A DNA stretch of 64,000 nucleotides, from the NCBI RefSeq assembly GCF_024054035.1, contig NZ_JAMXQU010000001.1:124001-188000 (forward strand). Direction: 5' to 3'. Positions 32,760 to 43,512 of the stretch are shown here, piece after piece. The notes under the pieces are model-generated. The model saw only the letters and a program-made list of their open reading frames with translations. It ran no database searches and was not told the DNA's origin. How positions within the stretch are numbered: position 1 is the stretch's first letter; each line of letters begins with the position of its first letter. The translations under genes and the position numbers were made by a program. The stretch comes from Asaia lannensis NBRC 102526 (GTDB lineage: Bacteria; Pseudomonadota; Alphaproteobacteria; Acetobacterales; Acetobacteraceae).

Positions 32760-35012
32760 ATGAAGTTGTTGAAATTCGGTATGGCGGCGCTGATCGCAAC
32801 CACGACCCTGACGACAATGCCCCACGCTGCTCATGCAGACGGCATCGAAAACCCCAATGAGTTTTACTGGCCGACAAGGCTGAGCCTTGCACCTTTGCGT
32901 CTGCATGGGGTCGAATCAAATCCCTACGGACCGGATTTCAATTACACACATGATTTCCGCAAGCTCGATCTGGATGCCGTCAAGGCGGATATCCGCAAGA
33001 CCCTGACGCAGTCCCAGCCCTGGTGGCCTGCCGATTACGGCACCTATGCACCGTTTTTCGTGCGCATGGCCTGGCACGCAGCAGGCACCTATCGCGCCAT
33101 GGACGGTCGTGGCGGTGAGGAAGGCGGTGAGCAGCGTTTCGAGCAGCTGAACAGCTGGCCCGATAATGCCAGCCTCGACAAGGCGCGTCGCCTGCTCTGG
33201 CCAGTGAAGAAGAAATATGGTCGCGACCTTTCATGGGGCGATCTGATGGTGCTGACCGGCAATGTCGCGCTGGAATCCATGGGATTCAAGACCATCGGTT
33301 TTGCCGGTGGACGCGCCGATGACTGGGAAAGCGAGCTGGTCTATTGGGGCCCCGGCACCCAGTTCATGAGCTCGAACGTCGACTCACAGATCAAGAAGTC
33401 GAGCCTCGAGCCGGGCGGCCATCTGCCCAAACCGCTGGCTTCGACCACAAAGGGGCTGATCTATGTGAACCCCGAAGGCCCGAATGGCGTGCCTGACCCG
33501 GCTGCCTCGGCCAGAATGATCCGTCTGGCTTTCGGTCGCATGGCCATGAATGATGAAGAGACTGTGGCACTGATCGCTGGCGGCCACACCTTCGGCAAGG
33601 CGCATGGTGCGGCCTCTCCCGCCAAATGCGTGGGACCGGCGCCTGCAGCGGCACCTGTCGAACAGCAGGGGCTTGGCTGGGCCAATCACTGCGTGCAGGG
33701 CAAGCTGAAGGCAACCGATGCCATCACCAGTGGGCTCGAAGGGGCATGGTCGGCCGATCCGATCCATTTCACTTCGCAATATCTGGATAATCTTCTGGGT
33801 CACGAATGGGTGCAGACCAAGAGCCCGGCCGGTGCCACACAGTGGATCCCCAAGGACGCGGAAAATATCGTGCCCGATGCCAGCGACCCGAACAAGCTGC
33901 ATCCGCTCATGATGTTCACGACCGATATCGCGCTGCGTACCGATCCGTCCTATCGCGCCATTATCACGCGCTGGGCCGCTCATCCCGAGCAGTTTGCCGA
34001 TGCCTTCGCTCATGCCTGGTTCAAGCTGACCCATCGCGATATGGGGCCGAAATCGCGTTATTTCGGTAACGAGGTTCCTGCAGCCGATTTCCTGTGGCAG
34101 GACCCGCTTCCCGCGGCTCAGGGCGCCATGATCAATGCGGCCGATATCCGCGACCTCAAGAAGGCGATTGCCGCTTCAGGCCTGACCGAACGTGAGATGA
34201 TCAAGACGGCCTGGGCTTCTGCGGCATCGTTCCGTGACTCCGATCATCGTGGTGGTGCGAATGGGGCCCGTATCCGTCTTGCTCCCGAGAATGACTGGGC
34301 TGTGAACGATCCGGCCGAACTGCGCACTGTGCTCCCGAAGCTCGAAGCCGTGCAGCAGCGCTTCAACAGTGCCAATCATCATGGACGCAAGGTCTCGCTG
34401 GCCGATGTGATCGTGCTGGCGGGTAATGTAGGTGTCGAGCAGGCGGCCAGAAAGGCGGGTACGACGCTCGATCTGCCCTTCGCGCCGGGACGTGTGGATG
34501 CCGGTCCGGAACAGACGGACAAGCAGAGTTTTGCCCTTCTGGACCTGAGTGCGGATGCATTCCGCAATTACTACCGCACCGAGCCGGACCAGAAATCACC
34601 CACGCAGATGCTTGTCGATCGTGCCAGCAATCTGGATCTGACGATCCCGGAAATGACAGTTCTGCTGGGCGGCCTGCGTGTGCTGGATGTCAACACGGCA
34701 CATTCTGCACAGGGTGTGCTGACCGCCCGTCCGGGTACGTTGAGCAATGACTTCTTCGTCAATCTGCTCGACATGTCGACACGTTGGGAAAAATCGTCTC
34801 AGCCGGGCGTGTATGACGGGTTTGATCGCGAAACGAACCAGCAGCGCTGGACGGCCTCTGCTGTCGATCTGATTTTCGGCGCAAATGCCGAGCTGCGTGC
34901 CGTGGTCGAGGTTTATGCCTCTGACGATGCCAAGGCGAAATTCGTTCATGATTTTGCCAATGCATGGACCAAGGTCATGACGCTCGACCGGTTCGATCTG
35001 CGTCGCAACTGA
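32760..35012 (+). CDS. katG: Catalase-peroxidase with signal peptide (periplasmic KatG)
   Basis: About 750 residues. GGAG lies 8 bases before ATG 32760. The first 26 residues (hydrophobic core [12 protein letters not shown], cleavage after HAAHA) form a Sec signal, so the enzyme is predicted to be exported, unlike standard KatG. Active-site segments are complete: [12 protein letters not shown] (Trp and His), [11 protein letters not shown] (Tyr of the adduct), [21 protein letters not shown] (Met and proximal His). The second, haem-free half is present. It removes H2O2. A pseudoazurin and a cytochrome b561 gene follow in the same direction. Confidence 0.95.
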   Translation: MKLLKFGMAALIATTTLTTMPHAAHADGIENPNEFYWPTRLSLAPLRLHGVESNPYGPDFNYTHDFRKLDLDAVKADIRKTLTQSQPWWPADYGTYAPFFVRMAWHAAGTYRAMDGRGGEEGGEQRFEQLNSWPDNASLDKARRLLWPVKKKYGRDLSWGDLMVLTGNVALESMGFKTIGFAGGRADDWESELVYWGPGTQFMSSNVDSQIKKSSLEPGGHLPKPLASTTKGLIYVNPEGPNGVPDPAASARMIRLAFGRMAMNDEETVALIAGGHTFGKAHGAASPAKCVGPAPAAAPVEQQGLGWANHCVQGKLKATDAITSGLEGAWSADPIHFTSQYLDNLLGHEWVQTKSPAGATQWIPKDAENIVPDASDPNKLHPLMMFTTDIALRTDPSYRAIITRWAAHPEQFADAFAHAWFKLTHRDMGPKSRYFGNEVPAADFLWQDPLPAAQGAMINAADIRDLKKAIAASGLTEREMIKTAWASAASFRDSDHRGGANGARIRLAPENDWAVNDPAELRTVLPKLEAVQQRFNSANHHGRKVSLADVIVLAGNVGVEQAARKAGTTLDLPFAPGRVDAGPEQTDKQSFALLDLSADAFRNYYRTEPDQKSPTQMLVDRASNLDLTIPEMTVLLGGLRVLDVNTAHSAQGVLTARPGTLSNDFFVNLLDMSTRWEKSSQPGVYDGFDRETNQQRWTASAVDLIFGANAELRAVVEVYASDDAKAKFVHDFANAWTKVMTLDRFDLRRN

Positions 35013-35093
35013 GGCGCGCGTAACGGGCCTGTCTGCTCCCCGCGACAGGCAGGTCCGTGATTTTACACCTCCGATATCAGGGAGACCGATGTC

Positions 35094-35579
35094 ATGATTC
35101 CAATATTTCCCGCTTTAGCGATACGCATGCGTCCGATCGTCTCAGCCCTGTCTTTAGGGGTGATGGGCGTTGTTGCGCCCTGTCTGGCAGTCCATGCCGA
35201 GGCGGCGACTGTCGAGGTCAGAATGCTCAGCCACGCACCATCCGGCGGTCGTGGCTTCGATCCTGCAATCGTGCATGTTCATGCAGGCGATACGGTGCAT
35301 TTCGTGGCGGCAGACCCCGGCCATAATGTGCAGTCCATTGCCGGTATGGAGCCTGAAGGCGCAGCGCCGTTCAGTGGTCCCATGGGGCACGATCTGAGCG
35401 TCACGTTCAGCAAGCCAGGTCTGTACGGGTATAAGTGCCTGCCTCATTACTGGATGGGAATGGTGGGACTTGTGGTAGTCGACAAGCCTGTCAATGAGCA
35501 GGCAGCGAAGGCTGTGTCGCAGCCCGGTGCGGCTGGCATACGGTTCAAACAGCTTTTCGAAACGCTCGACCACGGCTGA
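35094..35579 (+). CDS. Pseudoazurin-like cupredoxin
   Basis: 161 residues with a signal peptide ending near AEA. The mature part is a plastocyanin fold. Copper ligands are visible: His in GHNVQSI, then Cys, His and Met in YKCLPHYWMGMVG. The start ATG has GGGAGA 8 bases upstream. Cupredoxins carry electrons in the periplasm. Its place between an exported KatG and a membrane cytochrome b561 suggests that it may link the two, or protect against copper or oxidants. This is inference from gene order. Confidence 0.85.
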   Translation: MIPIFPALAIRMRPIVSALSLGVMGVVAPCLAVHAEAATVEVRMLSHAPSGGRGFDPAIVHVHAGDTVHFVAADPGHNVQSIAGMEPEGAAPFSGPMGHDLSVTFSKPGLYGYKCLPHYWMGMVGLVVVDKPVNEQAAKAVSQPGAAGIRFKQLFETLDHG

Positions 35580-35583
35580 GCCG

Positions 35584-36168
35584 ATGCCCGTCAGCTCCAA
35601 TAAAAATGTGGGATCGCCCCTGGTCACGGGACAAGGGCGTTATACATCAGTGGCAATCGTGCTGCACTGGTGCCTCGCCCTTGTGCTGATCGCCCAGATC
35701 GGGCTCGGTTTTGCCATGGACCGGGCAGGGTTGCCCGACGCACTTGCTTTCACTGTTTTCCAGATCCATCGCGCGCTGGGTGTTCTGATCCTGCTTCTGG
35801 TGATGATGCGTATTGGCTGGCGTTTCACTCATCGCCCACCGGCTTTTCCTGTTGTCGGAAACGCTTTCGAAATGCGTCTCGCCCATGGGGTGCATGGACT
35901 TTTATATGGTTTGCAGGTGCTTGCACCGCTTTCTGGCTGGGCACTCGCTTCTGCCTCGACCCTGGAAATTCCCCTCTCGTTTTTCGGGTGGTTCGATTGG
36001 CCCCTGTTGCCAATTGCGCCGACCGACAATCACGAAGCCCTGTTTCGCTCACTGCACCACATAATCGTCTGGAGTTTTGCCGGGCTCATCGTTCTTCATA
36101 GTGCAGCGGCGGTCTACCACGCGCTTGTCAGGCATGATGGTGTCTTAAGGCGTATGCTTCTTTCCTGA
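35584..36168 (+). CDS. Cytochrome b561 (CybB-like)
   Basis: About 194 residues from ATG 35584, only 4 bases after the pseudoazurin stop. Four membrane helices with haem-ligand His: VLHWCLALVLIAQIG, FQIHRALGVLILLLV, RLAHGVHGLLYGLQV and SLHHIIVWSFAGLIV. E. coli CybB oxidises superoxide and reduces ubiquinone; others of the family pass electrons between quinol and periplasmic carriers. With KatG and pseudoazurin this points to periplasmic oxygen-radical defence or a quinol-linked redox chain. Confidence 0.87.
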   Translation: MPVSSNKNVGSPLVTGQGRYTSVAIVLHWCLALVLIAQIGLGFAMDRAGLPDALAFTVFQIHRALGVLILLLVMMRIGWRFTHRPPAFPVVGNAFEMRLAHGVHGLLYGLQVLAPLSGWALASASTLEIPLSFFGWFDWPLLPIAPTDNHEALFRSLHHIIVWSFAGLIVLHSAAAVYHALVRHDGVLRRMLLS

Positions 36169-36329
36169 TGGTATCTTCGTGCGCTGGATCTATTTGTATT
36201 TGTAAAATGACATTTTGTTGTAAATGGTGAATATTTATGGAGTGATACGGTGAAATTTTTATAAACGGATATTTCTCATATCTGTTTTTTTATATCCAGA
36301 ACCATCCTTTCTGATTTCTGGATGGCACG

Positions 36330-38636
36330 ATGAAACGTTCGTTTCTGTTCGCTGCGGCGCTGATCATGTGCGGTAGCCCCCATGCGCAGGCTGATTCACA
36401 TAGAAAAAAAACTGCGCCTCGCGCAGTCATGGCCTCGCAGGAGGAGCAGGTGAAAGTTTCTGGCCGTCATCGTGAAGGCGGTGGTGGAATGATGGTCAAA
36501 CACCTCACGCCAAAAACAATCAGCACACTGACTGCCGATTACATCGAAAAACAGTCGCCCATGTCCACGCCAACGGGTCTGATTGCCAATCTGCCGGGGG
36601 TGGTCGGGTCGAGTCAGGGGCCGCTGACAGCGTCTTTCGAATCCTTCCACATACGCGGTCTGGACCGGACGGAAATCGGGGTGACCTATGAGGGCATACC
36701 GGCCGCCAATCCGTTTACCTACAGTGTTTACACGCCATCGATGGTCGATACCGAAAACATGGGATCGATTTCGGTCATGCAGGGTTCGGCAGACGTCAAC
36801 GCTCCCGTCTACAACGCGGTCGGGGCGCAACTCTCGATGACATTACGCAAGCCTGCCACCCATCAGAACCTGTTCGTACAGGCATCTGGCGGGACACATA
36901 GCCTGAACAAGGAATTCGTTCGTTACGACACCGGTGAGATCGGTCATAGCGGGGTTTATGGCTTTGCTTCCGGGTCCTATTCGAGCGGCAATCTCTGGCG
37001 CGGACCCGGATCGGTCAGCCGCTGGCACGTGGATGCCGCCCTGACCAAAAGCTGGAATACCCATAGCGATTCCGAAGCAATATTCGGCTACACCAAGTCC
37101 GATCAGACGGCATGGCTTTACCCGACCCTCGGCCAATGGCGCACTTATGGTGTGGGATACAATACCACGAAAGATCCGAGCTCGCCGGGCTTTTATGAAA
37201 TCAACAAGCGCAATACCGGTACGGTTTTTGGCGCGCTCAAGAACCATTTCGGCTTCGATCATGGGCTGTCGCTCGATGCCACAGCCTATGGGGTCGAATT
37301 CAACGGCCCCTATTTCTGGGGCGCCAATGTACCGGTTTCGGGCGGCTATATCGGCACACAGCGCTACGATCACCTCGATGGCTACGCGCCGTCGAGTGCG
37401 TCGCTCAGAACGGCCGTACATCAGCCCTGGTTTACCCTGTCATCGGGGCTGAATCTGGTGGGAAGCTGGAAGCGCTCCTTCAATACGCTGAGCGTTTCCT
37501 ACTGGTATTCCTACGCGAATGAATCCTCGAACCAGCGCTATTATCCGATCAATGCCCAGGGGCAGTGGACGCGCTCAACCGGCTATCTCACCGCGTTTGG
37601 CGGTATGCCGATCAATGAGGACCCTGAGAACGCCCTGCAACAGGCCAACACACTGGCGATCAATGACAAGGTGAGCCTCCTGAACGATCGTCTTGTGCTT
37701 GAGGCAGGGCTCAAAACGGCCATGTTCAACCGGCAGTACACCATGGATCTGCCCGGTGCCACGCCCTATAAATCCGTGCGCAATGCGTTCATACCGGCCC
37801 CGCAATTTCTGGCGAGCTACCGGTTCGATAATGCCAGTCAGATCTATGTCAATGGAACGACAGGTTATCGTATGCCGAGCAGCCTGAACTCACAGGTTTC
37901 GATGTACAGCCATCTGAATGGACAGCCCACTTCCACGCCGCTCGATCCCTATGAGCCGGAATACATGATCGGCGAGGAAATCGGTTACCGTTACAGCGGC
38001 GCGATGATGGCGAATATCGCCTATTTTCACTACAATATGACTCATCATCAGATCACGAGTGCAACCTATCAGCCTGGATCGACCAATATCGTGGCGCAGG
38101 TGATCGATGCTGGCGGCCAGGAAGCCAATGGCGTGCAGCTCGAACTTGCGACTCATCCCTGGCACCATCTGAGCGCCTACGCGTCGGGCCAGTACATGAT
38201 GACGCGTATTAGCAATAATATCGCCTATCAGGGGGATTATCTGCCCACCAAAGGCAAGCAGGAACCCGGCGCCCCCAGATTCCTTGCGACGATGGGGCTG
38301 AGTTATGACGACGGGACCAATTTCGGGACCTTCAACCTGCGCTATTCGGATGCGCAATATGCCACGTTGATGAACGATCAGAGCATCCCGTCCTACATGA
38401 CGGCCGATATTTCACTGGGTCGCACCTTGCCGAAATTCGGGCATGTCTCGCCTAAAATCATGCTGAATCTGATCAATATATCGGACCAGCATTATCTGTC
38501 CGGCATCTATGGCTACACTGCGGCTGCCGCCTCGCAACGTGGTGTGTATGGCGGGGCGCTGACAGGCTCGCAGCCGACCTACGATATCGGTTCGGGTTTT
38601 GCAGCAGTGGTCAGTCTGTCGGGCAACTACAACTGA
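36330..38636 (+). CDS. TonB-dependent receptor
   Basis: A 768-residue outer-membrane receptor. A signal peptide (SFLFAAALIMCGSPHAQA) precedes a plug with MSTPTGLIANLPGVVGSS, FHIRGLDRTEIGVTYEGIP and MGSISVMQGSADVN. The barrel contains many YxxG-like strands and ends FAAVVSLSGNYN. The plug does not match classic siderophore receptors closely, so the ligand may not be iron. It follows cytochrome b561 by about 160 AT-rich bases that probably hold its own promoter. Confidence 0.88.
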   Translation: MKRSFLFAAALIMCGSPHAQADSHRKKTAPRAVMASQEEQVKVSGRHREGGGGMMVKHLTPKTISTLTADYIEKQSPMSTPTGLIANLPGVVGSSQGPLTASFESFHIRGLDRTEIGVTYEGIPAANPFTYSVYTPSMVDTENMGSISVMQGSADVNAPVYNAVGAQLSMTLRKPATHQNLFVQASGGTHSLNKEFVRYDTGEIGHSGVYGFASGSYSSGNLWRGPGSVSRWHVDAALTKSWNTHSDSEAIFGYTKSDQTAWLYPTLGQWRTYGVGYNTTKDPSSPGFYEINKRNTGTVFGALKNHFGFDHGLSLDATAYGVEFNGPYFWGANVPVSGGYIGTQRYDHLDGYAPSSASLRTAVHQPWFTLSSGLNLVGSWKRSFNTLSVSYWYSYANESSNQRYYPINAQGQWTRSTGYLTAFGGMPINEDPENALQQANTLAINDKVSLLNDRLVLEAGLKTAMFNRQYTMDLPGATPYKSVRNAFIPAPQFLASYRFDNASQIYVNGTTGYRMPSSLNSQVSMYSHLNGQPTSTPLDPYEPEYMIGEEIGYRYSGAMMANIAYFHYNMTHHQITSATYQPGSTNIVAQVIDAGGQEANGVQLELATHPWHHLSAYASGQYMMTRISNNIAYQGDYLPTKGKQEPGAPRFLATMGLSYDDGTNFGTFNLRYSDAQYATLMNDQSIPSYMTADISLGRTLPKFGHVSPKIMLNLINISDQHYLSGIYGYTAAAASQRGVYGGALTGSQPTYDIGSGFAAVVSLSGNYN

Positions 38637-38723
38637 TCATCATCCAACTGACCCTATTAGGCAGATAAATCGTAGCGGGGTGGTGTCGGTGCCCCATCTG
38701 CTTCACGCTGCACGGTATCTGAG

Positions 38724-40130
38724 TCACCTATGGTCATGCGCCTCTATCCAGTCGGTCACAGCCTTAAGAGCGCTCGGGTCGATATCGTTCTCAATCAGGG
38801 CATATTCGCCCGGATCGCCCGACCCGGCTTTCTGAAGCAGATGGTTCAGATCCGGCAATTCGATAATGCGTGCCTGGCTGTTATGTGCCAGAGCCCTTTT
38901 CAGAGCGGGCAGGTTGAGTTCGGGCGGCACCTGCCGGTCCTTGCTCCCCATAGTCGCCAGAACAGGACAGTCTACCTTCGACAGGACCGAAGCCGGATCG
39001 TAGCGGTCGTAAAAGCGTATGGCGGGCAAGGTCAGGCCGTGCAGACTGTCCGGCAGGCCGGATTGTGTTCTGTTGAGGCGATTCCATGCAGCACTCGCGG
39101 CCTGCTCGGCTGCCTTCTGGGATTGCTGCGGTGTCATGGCATTGAGCACCGTCTCAACCAATAGGTCGCTCTGATGAGACACGGTTTCGGGAACATGCTG
39201 TCTGGCAGCGCTCCAGTGTCTTTGCGCCAGCATGGTCTGGCGTCCCGGTACCGCAGGGGCTTCGAGCAGCACAATAAAGCTGATCTGTCTGTCATGGGCT
39301 GCAATCATCGCAGCAATGACACCACCTTCGCTATGGCCCATCAATCCGATCCGTTTCGGATCGATATCCTGACGCTGGCGCATGAAGCGTAATGCAGCCT
39401 CGATATCAGTGGCAAAATCAGCGGTAGTGGCTTGAGCAACAGGACCGGTCGATCTGCCCCTCTGCCTGTCGTCCAGACGCAGGACGGCAATGCCCCGTCG
39501 TGTGAGCGTGTCGGCCCATAGCAGGAAAGGCCTGTGTCCTGCGATCGTCTCGTCACGGTCCTGCAATCCAGACCCGGTGATCAGAATGACGGCCGGGAAA
39601 GGCCCTTTGCCTTCGGGCACGGTCAGTGTGCCGGCGAGATGGGACGGGCCGGAAGGATTATCGAAAGCGACGTCTTCGCTGCGATAGGGGAAAGGGGGGT
39701 GCGGTGTCTGGGGCCGCGCCGGTGTCGCACGCACAGGAGCCATCGTCATAACGGTTGCTCTGGTCATGCGCAGGGGAAAGGAGGATGACCCCTGTGACCA
39801 TGTCCCCGCAAGAACATTGCCCTGTTCGCTCAGGGTGCCAACATAGCGGGCGAAAAGTGCGGGCAGCTCAAGAGTGAGTGTTTGCCCTTTCAGCGTGGTA
39901 CGTTGAACGGGCAGACCAAAAGCAGACTGCGCGGGGCTATCGAGTGTGGCGGACCATTCGCCCTGTGGAGCACCAGCCCGCGACGAGAGGTGCAGCACAA
40001 GCGGGAGGGACTGTCCCTGGGGTAAGGCAAGAATGCCCTGCCAGTCGCCAGTTGGCGTAGGGGCCGCCGCAAGGGCTGTGCCCATGCCGCAGAGCGTTAG
40101 AAGAAGTCTTGCCAGCACCATGACCTGCAT
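38724..40130 (-). CDS. Secreted alpha/beta hydrolase with N-terminal lipocalin-like domain
   Basis: About 468 residues. A signal peptide ends near LAAA. Residues about 25-125 form a beta-rich domain (GDWQGILALPQGQSLPLVLH). The hydrolase fold follows: ILITGSGLQDRDET, MGHSEGGVIAAMIA (catalytic Ser), GSKDRQVPP (Asp) and LNHLLQKAGSG (His). It resembles the YqiA/EstA-like group of uncharacterised esterases. ATG 40121 is an alternative start. It is divergent from nothing on the left and converges on the receptor gene. The substrate is unknown. Confidence 0.8.
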   Translation of the reverse strand: MQVMVLARLLLTLCGMGTALAAAPTPTGDWQGILALPQGQSLPLVLHLSSRAGAPQGEWSATLDSPAQSAFGLPVQRTTLKGQTLTLELPALFARYVGTLSEQGNVLAGTWSQGSSSFPLRMTRATVMTMAPVRATPARPQTPHPPFPYRSEDVAFDNPSGPSHLAGTLTVPEGKGPFPAVILITGSGLQDRDETIAGHRPFLLWADTLTRRGIAVLRLDDRQRGRSTGPVAQATTADFATDIEAALRFMRQRQDIDPKRIGLMGHSEGGVIAAMIAAHDRQISFIVLLEAPAVPGRQTMLAQRHWSAARQHVPETVSHQSDLLVETVLNAMTPQQSQKAAEQAASAAWNRLNRTQSGLPDSLHGLTLPAIRFYDRYDPASVLSKVDCPVLATMGSKDRQVPPELNLPALKRALAHNSQARIIELPDLNHLLQKAGSGDPGEYALIENDIDPSALKAVTDWIEAHDHR

Positions 40131-40342
40131 ACTCCGTGTCCAGACCCGGCCAATGGCGAAGCCCGCCGGTACAGGTCACATCATGGAGCGAGCGTGGCTC
40201 GATGTAACGCGTTTTACGACGGGGCTGAGGTGCGTCACGGGGTTATGAAGACAAAGCCATCGTGACAGCGGGACAGGAAGCGAGGGCAGGGGCAGAGGTG
40301 TACAGAGTCAGCACTTGATGCCTGATATCGAACGAGCTGAGT

Positions 40343-40374
40343 CCTCCCCGGTCAGAGGAGCATGACCGGGGAGG
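40343..40374. terminator. Strong hairpin after pgm
   Basis: CCTCCCCGGTC, loop of 10, GACCGGGGAGG: eleven perfect base pairs, 10 bases past the pgm stop on the minus strand. No T-tract follows on the minus strand, so it may be Rho-dependent or an mRNA-stabilising stem. Confidence 0.5.
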
Positions 40375-40383
40375 GAAAAGACT

Positions 40384-42030
40384 TCAGGCGTCGAACAGGG
40401 CCGAGATGGCACTCTGGGCGTCTTTCTGGATCTGCTTCAGGTGATCCTCGCTGACGAAGCTCTCTGCATAGATCTTGTAGACATCCTCCGTGCCGGAGGG
40501 GCGGGCAGCGAACCAGCCATTTTCTGTCGTGACCTTGAGACCGCCGATCGGCGCATCGTTACCGGGGGCGCGCGTCAGTTTGGCCAGAACCTCGTCACCG
40601 GCCAGATGAGTCACGGGCAGCTGTTCTGGCGTCAGCTTCGAAAGAATGGCCTTCTGGGCGGCGTTCGCTGCGGCATCGATGCGCTGATAGAACGGCGCAC
40701 CCAGCTCTGCCGTCAGAGCCTTGTAATGCTCGGACGGCGTCTTGCCGGTAACCGCCGTGATTTCGGCTGCCAGCAGCCCGAGAATGAGCCCGTCCTTGTC
40801 GGTAGACCAGACGCTGCCATCGCGACGAAGGAACGACGCACCGGCGCTCTCCTCACCACCGAAACCGAGCGTGCCGTTATAGAGCCCGTCCACAAACCAT
40901 TTGAAACCGACCGGAACCTCGACCACCTTGCGGCCGATCTTGGTGGCCACGCGGTCGATCAGAGCCGAGCTGACCAGCGTCTTGCCAATACCGGCATCCT
41001 GGCTCCAGCCGGGGCGGTTGTTGAACAGATACCAGATGGCGACGGCCAGATAATGGTTCGGGTTCATCAGCCCGTCAGGGCGCGAGACGATGCCATGACG
41101 ATCGGCGTCCGTGTCGGTCGCAAACGCCACATCGAACTGTGAGCCCATGCCGATCAGACGGGCCATTGCGTAGGGGGATGAGCAGTCCATGCGGATCTGC
41201 CCATCCCAGTCAGCCGTCATGAAGCCGAAGGTCGGATCGAGTTCCGAACTGACGATCGTGGCCTTGAGGTCATAGCGCTTGATGATGGCCGGCCAGTAAT
41301 CCAGTGCCGCCCCACCCAGCGGGTCGATGCCGATACGGATGGTGGAATTGCGGATGGCCTCCATGTCGATCACGGAACCCAGATCATCCACATAAGGCGT
41401 GATGAAATCATGGCCGCGCACACAATCGGCCTTGCGGGCCTCCTCATAGGGCAGGCGGTTCACATCCTTGAGCCCTGCGGTCAGGAAGGCATTGGCCTGA
41501 TCCTGGATCACCTTGGTGATGTCGGTGTCGGCAGGGCCACCATGGGGAGGATTGTACTTGAAGCCACCATCGATGGGCGGATTATGCGAGGGCGTGATGA
41601 CCACGCCATCGGCCAGACCTTCGGTGCGTCCCTGGTTGTACGTCAGAATGGCATGCGAGACGACAGGCGTGGGGGTAAAGCGGCTGTTGCAGTCGATGCG
41701 GACTTCCACACCGTGCGCGGCAAAGACCTCGATGGCAGAACGCTGCGCAGGGTCGGAAAGGGCATGAGAGTCGATGCCGATGAAAAGCGGCCCCGTAATG
41801 CCCTTCTCCTTGCGATAGCGGCAGATCGCTTCGGCAATGGCGAGAATATGGTTCTCGTTGAAACTGGTATGAAGCGATGACCCACGATGACCCGATGTGC
41901 CGAACGACACGCGCTGCGCGGCAATGGCCGGATCAGGCTTGCGGTTGTAGTAAGCCCCGATAAGCGCCGGAATATCGGCGAGGGCGGAGGGGTCCAGCGT
42001 CTTGCCGGCGAGAGGGCTGACAGCAGTCAT
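40384..42030 (-). CDS. pgm: Phosphoglucomutase (alpha-D-glucose)
   Basis: A 548-residue enzyme of the Pgm family. [13 protein letters not shown] near residue 43, [17 protein letters not shown] with the phosphoserine (about 145), DTDADRHG (metal loop, about 310) and [15 protein letters not shown] (substrate loop) are in order. It interconverts glucose 1-phosphate and glucose 6-phosphate, needed for glycogen and exopolysaccharide, including cellulose. It has no operon partners here. Confidence 0.96.
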   Translation of the reverse strand: MTAVSPLAGKTLDPSALADIPALIGAYYNRKPDPAIAAQRVSFGTSGHRGSSLHTSFNENHILAIAEAICRYRKEKGITGPLFIGIDSHALSDPAQRSAIEVFAAHGVEVRIDCNSRFTPTPVVSHAILTYNQGRTEGLADGVVITPSHNPPIDGGFKYNPPHGGPADTDITKVIQDQANAFLTAGLKDVNRLPYEEARKADCVRGHDFITPYVDDLGSVIDMEAIRNSTIRIGIDPLGGAALDYWPAIIKRYDLKATIVSSELDPTFGFMTADWDGQIRMDCSSPYAMARLIGMGSQFDVAFATDTDADRHGIVSRPDGLMNPNHYLAVAIWYLFNNRPGWSQDAGIGKTLVSSALIDRVATKIGRKVVEVPVGFKWFVDGLYNGTLGFGGEESAGASFLRRDGSVWSTDKDGLILGLLAAEITAVTGKTPSEHYKALTAELGAPFYQRIDAAANAAQKAILSKLTPEQLPVTHLAGDEVLAKLTRAPGNDAPIGGLKVTTENGWFAARPSGTEDVYKIYAESFVSEDHLKQIQKDAQSAISALFDA

Positions 42031-42275
42031 GGGTATTCGGGTCCTTGATCTTGCGGGCGGTTTTCAACCTTTTGAGGTGACACTGCCCAATGGCACTGAG
42101 TCAATGCGGCGGAACACACGCATAGGCACATCACATGGCCGTTATGAGGCAGGAGCGACACGCAGCGGGCAACAAAACCTGCTGACAATAACTTGATACA
42201 AAACTGATCCTGTCCGGATTGCGATGCGAAACGTTCCTGCCCAGGCAACAGGAACGATAACGCTCACAGGACATT

Positions 42276-43466
42276 ATGATGGAACTCAAGATGCCGCTCG
42301 CCCGCAGAGGGTTTCTGACCACGGCGCTGGGTGGCGCAGTCTGCGCCGCCCTTCCGGCCCGTGCCGCCTCGGATGCCACGGCAACCCCGCCAAGCGTGAT
42401 CAGTCAGCCACCACGCCAATGGGGGGCAGCGGCAGGACCGGCCTATTTCCCTGACCCGGATGTGATCGCGCTCGATCCGTCTTTCGGCAATCTGACCTAT
42501 TTTGCTGCCCCCATACGGCGCATCTATGACAAGGGCGACTGGACCGAAGGCCCTGCATGGAGCAGCGAAGGGCGCTATCTGGTTTTCAGCGATGTCGTTC
42601 AGTCCAGGGCGCTGCGCTATATCTGGGAGACGGGTGAGGTCACCGAGTTTCGGCCTGACAGCTATGCTGCCAACGGGAACTGTTTCGATTTCCAAGGTCG
42701 ACTGATTACCTGCGAGGATTTCTTCCGTCGTGTCGTGCGCTTCGAACACGATGGCAGCGTGACCGTGCTTGCCGATAAATTCGAGGGCAAGGGGCTGAAT
42801 TCGCCCAACGATGTCGTGCCGCATCCCGATGGCAGCATCTGGTTTACCGATCCGGGCTATGGCACCAATATTTCGGAAGGCCATGCCGATGAGCCGGGTG
42901 GTCCCACCAATCCCGATGGCAAGATCAAATGGAAAATCGGTCGTGAGCTGATCGGTGAGATCGGGGGCGTCCGACGTCAGCAGGATCACGTGTTCCGTCT
43001 TGCGCCTGACGGCACGCTCAAGGCCGTGCTGATGGAAAAAGATGTGACCTGCCCGAACGGTCTGGCTTTCTCTCCTGATTTCAAAAAGCTCTATATCGCC
43101 TCAACTCCTGCGGCTCCGGGACAGAAAAAGGGTGGCGATCAGGCTATCCATGTTTTCGATGTGCAAGGTGACAGCCTGACCAACGGGCGCGTCTTTGCCG
43201 ATATGCGTTTCCATGGTGCGCAGATGAATCCCGATGGGTTCCGGGCGGACGTGTTCGGCAATCTGTGGTGCGGCGTCACGGGACCGCTCGGTCTGTGCGG
43301 CGTGTTCGTGTTCAGCCCGCAAGGTGTGCTGCTTGGGCGTATACGTCTGCCACAGGGATGTTCGAACCTGACCTTCGCTGGACCGAAGCGCGACCATATC
43401 GTCATGTGCGCCGGGAGTGCTCTGTATATGCTCCAGGTGGGCGTGCAGGGCGCTGCATCTTCCTGA
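42276..43466 (+). CDS. SMP-30/gluconolactonase family protein, Tat-exported
   Basis: About 396 residues. The N-terminus ARRGFLTTALGGAVCAALPA fits a twin-arginine signal. Six-bladed propeller signatures: DWTEGPAWSSEGRYLVFSDV (Glu ligand), NSPNDVVPHPDGSIWFTDPGYG (Asn and Asp ligands), CPNGLAFSPDFKKLYI and NPDGFRADVFGNLW (Asp). Such lactonases open gluconolactone to gluconate. Acetic acid bacteria oxidise glucose in the periplasm, so an exported gluconolactonase fits that pathway. A terminator follows directly (43476-43512). Confidence 0.88.
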   Translation: MMELKMPLARRGFLTTALGGAVCAALPARAASDATATPPSVISQPPRQWGAAAGPAYFPDPDVIALDPSFGNLTYFAAPIRRIYDKGDWTEGPAWSSEGRYLVFSDVVQSRALRYIWETGEVTEFRPDSYAANGNCFDFQGRLITCEDFFRRVVRFEHDGSVTVLADKFEGKGLNSPNDVVPHPDGSIWFTDPGYGTNISEGHADEPGGPTNPDGKIKWKIGRELIGEIGGVRRQQDHVFRLAPDGTLKAVLMEKDVTCPNGLAFSPDFKKLYIASTPAAPGQKKGGDQAIHVFDVQGDSLTNGRVFADMRFHGAQMNPDGFRADVFGNLWCGVTGPLGLCGVFVFSPQGVLLGRIRLPQGCSNLTFAGPKRDHIVMCAGSALYMLQVGVQGAASS

Positions 43467-43475
43467 TATCTGTCG

Positions 43476-43512
43476 TTTTGCCCTGGTGATTGTTATAATC
43501 GTCAGGGCAAAA
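43476..43512 (+). terminator. Terminator after the gluconolactonase gene
   Basis: TTTTGCCCTG and CAGGGCAAAA form ten perfect pairs around a 17-base AT-rich loop. The A-tract and T-tract lie in the stem, so it could act in both directions. Confidence 0.65.
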
